Both the position numbers and the translations under genes were made by a program. Positions 57,881 to 64,000 of a DNA stretch of 64,000 nucleotides are shown piece after piece. Source of the DNA: Carettochelys insculpta (Eukaryota; Chordata; Testudines; Carettochelyidae); assembly GCF_033958435.1 (NCBI RefSeq), contig NC_134139.1, positions 202,785,501 through 202,849,500 of the forward strand, given 5' to 3'. Below the pieces are notes generated by a model. The model was not told the DNA's origin. It was given only the letters and a program-made list of their open reading frames with translations, and made no database searches. How positions within the stretch are numbered: position 1 is the stretch's first letter; every line of letters starts with the position of its first letter.

Positions 57881-58113
57881 AAAACTCTTTCCTGTCTAGC
57901 ATTCTATTATCCAGAACTCTCAAATACCCAGCATTTTGACCATACGTACATTTTAGTTATCTTGTCCATAAGTGCAGTGTAGTGAAAGTAAATACAAATA
58001 AATATAACAAATACAGTCGAAGTTTACAGTGTACAATGCGACTGTTGTTGGGAAATAAAGTACTCTGCGTACATGTTTGTTTTTTAATATCTAATCTTGT
58101 TTTTCTCTAGTGT

Positions 58114-58475
58114 TATGCATTGCTAGGTATCATCATCATCAGTTAGGGGCTCAGAGCCCGCTGATATCTGATTCCTCCTTCACCTGATTTCCTTCCTTCT
58201 TTCCTGTCCAGTGCAGAGTGGCTTAGTTTCTATAGACTAGCTCCGCACCAATCTACTGTATCATCCACCCATTCTCTGTGGGGTCTGCCTCTCCTATTCG
58301 AACCATCCATTATGCCGAATACCAGGGTCTGGACATTTCGCTCGTCGTTCATTCTGCAGATCTGCCTGAAGAGCTGTAACTTCCCTTGTACCTCTCCATT
58401 ATCCAGATGATTTGAATATCCAGCAACCTCCCAGCCCTCGGGCTGCCAGATATGAAAGAGTTTATTGTATTTCAC
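58114..58475 (-). mobile_element. RTE-like LINE 3' end
   Basis: The minus frame 58230-58475 ends NDERNVQTLVFGIMDGSNRR, then GRPHREWVDDTVDWCGASL, the typical C-terminal stretch of RTE-like and related LINE ORF2 proteins. The 3' side has an ATC-repeat (TATCATCATCATCAG at 58126). The part above about 58385 may be older, unrelated sequence. Confidence 0.7.
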
Positions 58476-60941
58476 TTATCCCTTCAGTAGGAGCTGTTTG
58501 CCGGACTGGAAAGATACATTGCCTTTTCCCACCATAGGAGTTTTGTTTTTGTGGTGGGATTTTATTACTGAAGTGCAGCTCTGCTCTGAAAAGTGACTCT
58601 GCAGAGATGCTGCTAGGGCACCCAGAGGACTGGGTGTTCCAGTATTATTTGAACCATTCTGATGTTAGGGGCTTTCTCTTGCATCGGCAACTGTGTCCTT
58701 TCCCCTGCAGCAAAAAAGCAGTCTCAATTTTTCCCACGTACCATCGGATCACCTGTATGGTATTCACTGTTTATTTTGTGTCAGTGACTCTAGATAAAAT
58801 GAGCTCCCTTAAAAGTAAGGCAGTGTTATTCCCAAACAACAAGTTCTTCCCATTCCCCCTGGGATCTGAGAGCCGAGCTGGGTGTTTTTTTCACTTCTCC
58901 TGCGTCATCACCTACCATAAAGGCTCTGCTGGTTAAATTATGCCCTCAAGCTTTTCCTAGGCTTGGATAAAAAGTGTTGTGTTAGGTCACGTGAGCAGCT
59001 ACGTTTTCAGAGTCCCACCATGGAGCTGTGACTTAGCATCTTGTCTGTGCCAGGCATGTGCCAGTTAGATGTGTTAAAGAAAAGCACCCTGGGTCTAGAC
59101 AAAACCACAGTCGCTCTCTGGTGATAAAGCCCTTGCTGACGGCTGTGTCGTCCGTGTGTTTGAAGGGGTGTAACTGATCCAAACAAAATAAGCAATTCTG
59201 TCGCTGTGTCTGAAGGAGCAGGCACCAGGTCACTCTCTGTGCAGCGGTAAGGGGGAGGAGAAAGCAGTAAAGACTTACCGTGGTCACCCAAGACTGCTGG
59301 AGGCACATGGGAAAGAGGATCTGGGGAGTGAACCGGGGGCTACTTTTACGTACTCTGTGGAGCAGAACCACACTTCCGAGTTAATGATCTCTGCTCTGAA
59401 AGCTGAGGTTTGCCAGAGTGTGTGTTAATAGGCTGTTGGCCTTTGGCCTCTGAGCTGGTTACAGCCCTGAGGTCTACAGCAATAAATAACAGAGGTAGCG
59501 GGAGAAGGTAGAGGTAGCGGGAGAAGGTAGATGTTCCGAAATTTGTTCGAAGCCTCTCTGCTGGGGAGGGAGGCGGCTGCACTGCGAGGCAGGTGCTGCT
59601 CAGGAGACGGTTCCTGCTCTAGTGACGGTGTTGCTGTGGAGGGACGCAGAGGAGGTTGGTGCTGAATGAATGGATGGGGTGTCCATTGTGGAGGCTGCGT
59701 TCTGTGCGGCATCTCTCAGGAAGCACAGCATTAGAGGGGCAGCCTGAGGGGCCGGGGGCAGAGGTGGCCTCGTGTCCTACAGATTCTGGGCACCGTGGAG
59801 GCAGGGAGGGTGACATCAGAGCATCTCTCGGCCGACGCTGGCGTGTTGTTCAGCTCAGGGTAGTTGGTCTGGAACACTGCCTCTTCCACCTCCTGTTCCA
59901 GTATTCCCTGGCTGTGAGGGGAGGCAGCATGGGACCCAGCACATCAGTCTCCGCCCGGGGGGAATCTCATTGCTCAGCCCCCATCTCTGGCTCCCATGTG
60001 CTGCTGGAGTGCCATAAGGGGTCAGTATCTGGATCCAAAGAAAGTCCAGGGAGGTTGAGATGAGCTCTGGCTCCTGACACAAATAGGGACCCACTGGAAC
60101 TTTTGGAGGGCGGGAGAGGGAATCTGCAAGGCTGCGCTCTAGAAGGTGCTGGAGGGAATTTGCTGGGACTCCCCCTCCCCTGTGACCTGCTGTGAGAGCT
60201 GCATGTTGCAAGTGTGGGTGGATTTCTCTTTGGAGCAGCAAAGAGCCTGGGGGCTTCCCTTCTTCCCCAGGGTCCCAGCAGCTGGAGAGGGCTGGGCTCT
60301 CACAATGCTGTTTTTCCAGGCAGAGGCAAAGCTCAGAGCATTGCAGAAGAGGGCCAGGCACATCCCCGAATAATGCTGGAAGGTGCAGCGACGCTAGCAA
60401 AGACGAGTGAGGTGGATAATTGCCGGCCCCTGGCTCAAGCAGGAATTCTCCTGTGTCCCTCTGGGACAGTGTTGCACTACGGGGCTGACATTAGTGGCTG
60501 ATGGGGGCAGGCGACTGGCCTAGGGCTGTTTAAGTCACTGTGCTAATTCCATTGGCTTGACAGTCATTGCTCAGAATTTGTGAGACAGCCGTGGGAGTTC
60601 CAGTGAGGGGGATGATGCGTGAGGGGTGGGCCGGCGGCGTGAGAGAGCAGCTTGGTTTCCTGAGAATCCTGGCTGCCCTGCACTGAGCGTTTGCTTTCGT
60701 GCTGTGGTGAAGAGAAGGCCAGGGGCAGGTACCATCACTTCAACATGAACATCCCCATTGCTGGTCCTTGACAGGACTCATCCTCCTTGTCTGTGTCCTA
60801 GCTCTGGAGGGATAGGGGATGCAGTGGTGATAAACAGATGCAACCGTTCCTCTCTGCGGGAGTAGGGGTGGGTGGTGATGGTATTTGTGTCATTAAGATG
60901 TGCTGAAGCACTGCAGTAGTGAAGATATGGTTGAGATACGC

Positions 60942-61122
60942 ATCTCCTAGAGCTGGAAGAGGCCTTGGGAGGTCACCTAGTCCAGTCCCCTGCCTTCTTG
61001 GCAGGGCTAAGCACCCTCCCTGATGTCTATTTGCCCCAATCCCTAAATGGCCTCCTCAGGGATTGAGCTCTCAACCCTGGCTTTAGCAGGCCAATGCTCA
61101 AACCGCCGAGCCATCCCTCCCT
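60942..61122 (-). mobile_element. tRNA-derived turtle SINE (Cry-like)
   Basis: Minus orientation: CATCTCCTAGAGCTGGAAGA, GGTCACCTAGTCCAGTCCCC, CCCTAAATGGCCTCCTCAGG, and head complement CAAACCGCCGAGCCATCC. Confidence 0.9.
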
Positions 61123-61704
61123 CCGCCAACTCTGGCGGTGGCCTTCAGTCCTGACCTGCAGCCCCTGCTAATCCAGCCCCAGGCTCCCTGCACACTGCTC
61201 TGCCAGTGCCTCCACCATTCCAGTCCTGTGCTGGTCACTCCTAGCTTTGCCTATGCCCCTCCCTCCTAACCTGCGGCCCCGCGGTTAGTCCATTCGTGGG
61301 TCTCTCCTGAGCAGATGTGCCGACGGTCAGGAGCCAAGCGTTGTTTTAACGTGGCGATGTGTCCGCTCGGGACGTGTGGTTCATGTTGACGTGCCGGTGT
61401 TTGTGGCTCTCCACCTCTTCCGCAAAGTGAAGATTCCTGCGACCCGCTGGAGATGACTCCCCATTGCTCTAGATCAGGTTCGTCAACCAAAATAGCAAGA
61501 AGACCCATTTTTTAAAATTCAGTACAAAACTCAGTAATTCAAGAGCCACGGTGCACGTGGATACGAGATGGCCCTTAATAGATAACCCCAAACCGTACTT
61601 TTTCTAACCCCTATTTTAAGAACGGCGCACACGCAGTGGTTTGTAATGCGACACGTGCTTACTGCAGGATGTTCACAAACTTTCTACGTATTCATATTCA
61701 GAAG

Positions 61705-61990
61705 GGTGAGATGAGGATCAAACAGCTAGCAGAGGAGAAGTGAGCCCACAGAAAGCACAGCAAGGACCTGCCAGACACCCACTACACATGCAACAGATGC
61801 AGCAAGGACTGTCACTCTCGTGTGGGCCTCCACAGTCACAGCCGACGCTGCAAATGAGGATCCCAAATGGAACTACGAAGGGCGCGATCCATAGTCTACG
61901 TAGACTGAAGGATGCTACTATGTGTGTGTCTGTACCACTCTCTTCCGACTTTAACTGCCAAACCTTCTCTCTGTCTCGCTGGAGGATGCT
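61705..61990 (+). mobile_element. LINE ORF2 C-terminal fragment with zinc-finger-like motif
   Basis: The + strand encodes, after one stop, HYTCNRCSKDCHSRVGLHSH, then SRRC and a stop near 61856. The C-x2-C...H-x3-H/C spacing is the kind of C-terminal zinc finger found at the end of some vertebrate LINE ORF2 proteins. The rest of the ORF is absent. Confidence 0.55.
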
Positions 61991-62306
61991 AGAGGTCATC
62001 TGCTTCCGCCTGTCATTTTAATTACGCCAATTTTACTTCATGGTTAATTTCAGTTTTCTTACTGAAAATGCAGGTTGCCCTTCCCAGCAGGAATGCTGTA
62101 AGCTTCCTTTTCCATTTCAAATTCAAGGTTTTATGTGTAACAGGATCAAAACACAGCTATACTATCGTATCCCATAATGCACTGCGCATATTAAAGGGGG
62201 AGTTAGCCGGTATTTGGAGGTCAGATATGATGTGCTATTTAGATGTGAGTTATTCAGTGTTGGGCTTTTAGATGTTCACCGTTTATCGAGAATAATCAAG
62301 GTTTGT

Positions 62307-62327
62307 TTGTTTGTTTGGTTGGTTTTA
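62307..62327. repeat. GTTT microsatellite
   Basis: GTTTGTTTGTTTG followed by GGTTGGTTTT, inside the hAT-like element. Confidence 0.7.
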
Positions 62328-63853
62328 CTTTGCAGTTAGAGCATCGAGAGCCATAAAGAAGTCCCTAAAGAGCTGCATGTGGCTCCAGAACTGCAGGTTG
62401 CAGACCCGTGGACTAGGGTTAATGCTATGTTCAAAAAGCTGTGCTTATCTTTCCCTACCATGCAGCTGCTGTGGGCATGTCTGTCGTCCAGACTGCTCAA
62501 TCAAGGATCCCCTTGGAGTCAAAGCCCGAGGCTGGGACTTGGGAGATCTAAGCTTAAATCCCATTTGTGCACGTCATTTCCTTTCTCAGCGTGTGTCTCC
62601 CCATCTGTAGCACCAGAGTGGTTCCACTCCCCACCTTACAGATTATTGCCTTAGTGTTTGGATGGGGCTGTGAGATCTCTGAGAGAAGGAGCTTGAAAAG
62701 TTGACAGGATTATTATTAATCACTGGGATTGAGGAAAGCTGGTCAACTGTGAGCTTGCAAGACTGTTTTTAGTGGTTTTGGCTTTTTGAGAACTGAAGAG
62801 TGTGAAATAAACTGGAAACAAGTACAAATCAATTGTATGTTCTCTGTTGGCTTGACCAGGTCTGTAGAAGTATGTTCTGAATTGGTGCCTGGAGTTGCTT
62901 GTATCTGGACGTAGCATAAATGGGTACAGCACCTTTCAACAATGTTGTATCTGTGCAAACCCGTCCTTCCCCCCACCAGCCTCCATGTTCGGCATAGCCT
63001 GGGGCAGAACTCCCGAAGAAGTTCCTTTCCCCTGAGGCCTTCCCGGGAGATTGTAGACATGACGATTTTTTCCAAAACAGCCCAGCAACTTTTAATGAAG
63101 AGACGTTAGAACGGGTCTCCCCACGGGCAACCGAAAGGGCTGTACAGCCAGTAGAGAACACACCGCAGCAGCTTGGCCTGTGCTATGGAAGTGGCTTTCT
63201 CACATCTGCGCTCATTAGTGGCCTGCTGTCTGGGCACAAGTGATGGCCAAGGTGACCAGTAGTGAAGACACTGTATCGTAGCGGTATGTTTTTTTTCTGA
63301 AAATCCGGCCCCTCCGCAACTCCCCATTTAAGAGGGAGGCTGATGTGTCAATGGTAACTCGGCTCCCTGGCTGGGCAAATAGCCACATCCTGGCCCAAAC
63401 GCAGTGAGGCTGAAGGCTCTTACAGGAAAGCGGAAGGCAGGAGCGTATGTGTGCATGAGGGGTGCCCTGCTCTGAAGGACCGGCTACAAAGACATCTTTA
63501 GTGGAGTGTTTTGAATGTGCTGGAAGAAAGGGGCAGTGTTGGGGCTGAGGAGGCCAGAAAGGCAGGGCTGGTCTTTGATGGTGGAGAAGGAACAGCAAGG
63601 TTTGTCCTTGAGGTGAGGGGCCATGTGTGAGGGGCGGATGGGGGGAGAAGCAGAAGATTGGCAGATGTTAAGGCCCGAAGGGAGCAGCGTGGTCTCCTTT
63701 GTCTGTCAGTCCAGCAGGCTGAGACCTGGCACAGCAAAGAAGAGTAATTGGAAGGGGGACCAGAGCAAACCTGCATTTGTACAGCACCTTGCACAATGGG
63801 GTCCTATTTCGTGGCTGGAGCTCTCAGGCACTAAGGAAATACAAATAATAGAA

Positions 63854-64000
63854 CAGTGGTTCCCAACCTTTTCTCTTTTCTTTTCTTTTGTTTTCTCTCC
63901 CCCCAATCATCCCCAAAGCATTCACGGACCCCCAGTGCCCCCTCAAAGTGTTTGCGGACCACCATCAAAGCCAATTCTAGCTGCTATGTACCCTTCATTA
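63854..64000. mobile_element. hAT-like MITE, cut by the window end
   Basis: Begins CAGTGGTTCCCAACCTTTTC, with CACGGACCCCCAGTGCCCCC and ACCATCAAAGCCAATTCTAG in the interior, parallel to 52396-52696. Confidence 0.75.

Larger units (their letters stand above)
61475..62410. mobile_element. hAT-like element with nested LINE fragment
   Basis: Left CAGGTTCGTCAACC, right complement CACGGGTCTGCAACC, and near the right end GAGCTGCATGTGGCTCCAGA, a known hAT-type terminal phrase. The flanking 8-mers share only a central CTAG. About 936 bp including the insertion near 61705-61990. Confidence 0.65.
44538..64000 (+). other. ADCY3: ADCY3 intron after first coding exon (continues beyond window)
   Basis: Starts with donor GTGAGG. 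No later ADCY3 exon (the next would continue with the last N-terminal membrane helix and KH/coiled segment) is recognisable in 19.5 kb, so the intron is at least this long. Contains the SINEs, hAT MITEs, CR1 and LINE pieces listed separately. 44.5-47.2, 50.4-52.4, 52.7-54.3, 55.3-56.5, 58.5-60.9 and 62.7-63.8 kb hold no clear element beyond weak CORE-SINE words (for example near 45330-45365, 46300-46390 and 62560-62600). Confidence 0.85.

Noticed and set aside
1..64000. CRISPR array, operon, phage or other prokaryotic defence system
   Set aside because: The direct repeats are minisatellites without spacer-repeat alternation. Genes are spliced, and the mobile elements are eukaryotic.

Overview
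This window is vertebrate nuclear DNA, most likely from a cryptodire (hidden-necked) turtle. Three observations point that way. Two intron-containing protein genes can be read exon by exon. The background repeats are reptilian CR1 LINEs, Penelope-like elements and several families of TIR DNA transposons. There are five copies of a tRNA-headed SINE that matches what I know as the turtle Cry family. The species call rests on recognising repeat families, not on a database search.

Layout. 1-1.7 kb: a large imperfect inverted repeat cut by the window edge, then a 61-bp minisatellite. 3.2-10.8 kb: CR1 fragments, a 1-kb tract present twice at about 99% identity, pogo-like and Harbinger-like short transposons, and a truncated LTR. 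10.8-13.4 kb: intergenic. 13.4-30.2 kb (plus an unbounded 3'UTR): DNAJC27 on the + strand, seven coding exons giving a complete 273-residue frame behind a CpG-rich promoter with a TCTCGCGAGA palindrome. Its intron 1 holds a CR1 interrupted by a 1.8-kb LTR insertion; intron 2 holds a Penelope-like element interrupted by another LINE; intron 6 holds a 416-bp near-palindromic MITE. 36.5-39.7 kb: more DNA transposons, including a PIF/Harbinger-type element with a Myb/SANT-like ORF. 40.7-41.8 kb: a 152-bp tandem duplication and a C-rich minisatellite. 41.85-43.0 kb: CpG island promoter of ADCY3. 43.86-44.54 kb: first coding exon of ADCY3. 44.5-64 kb: ADCY3 intron with SINEs, hAT MITEs and CR1 relics; no further ADCY3 exon is visible.

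DNAJC27 (a Ras-like GTPase with a C-terminal J domain) followed by ADCY3 (adenylate cyclase 3) in the same orientation reproduces the order known from human chromosome 2p23. They are separate genes with separate CpG-rich promoters, and nothing suggests joint operation. No bacterial-type system, CRISPR array, intact transposase, intact reverse transcriptase or functional tRNA/rRNA gene is visible. The most interesting content is the nested repeat history: a sharp-edged near-identical tract suggesting gene conversion or duplication, a later transposon insertion with its empty site preserved nearby, an inverted LTR pair, a head-to-head Penelope tail pair inside one target duplication, and long self-complementary DNA.
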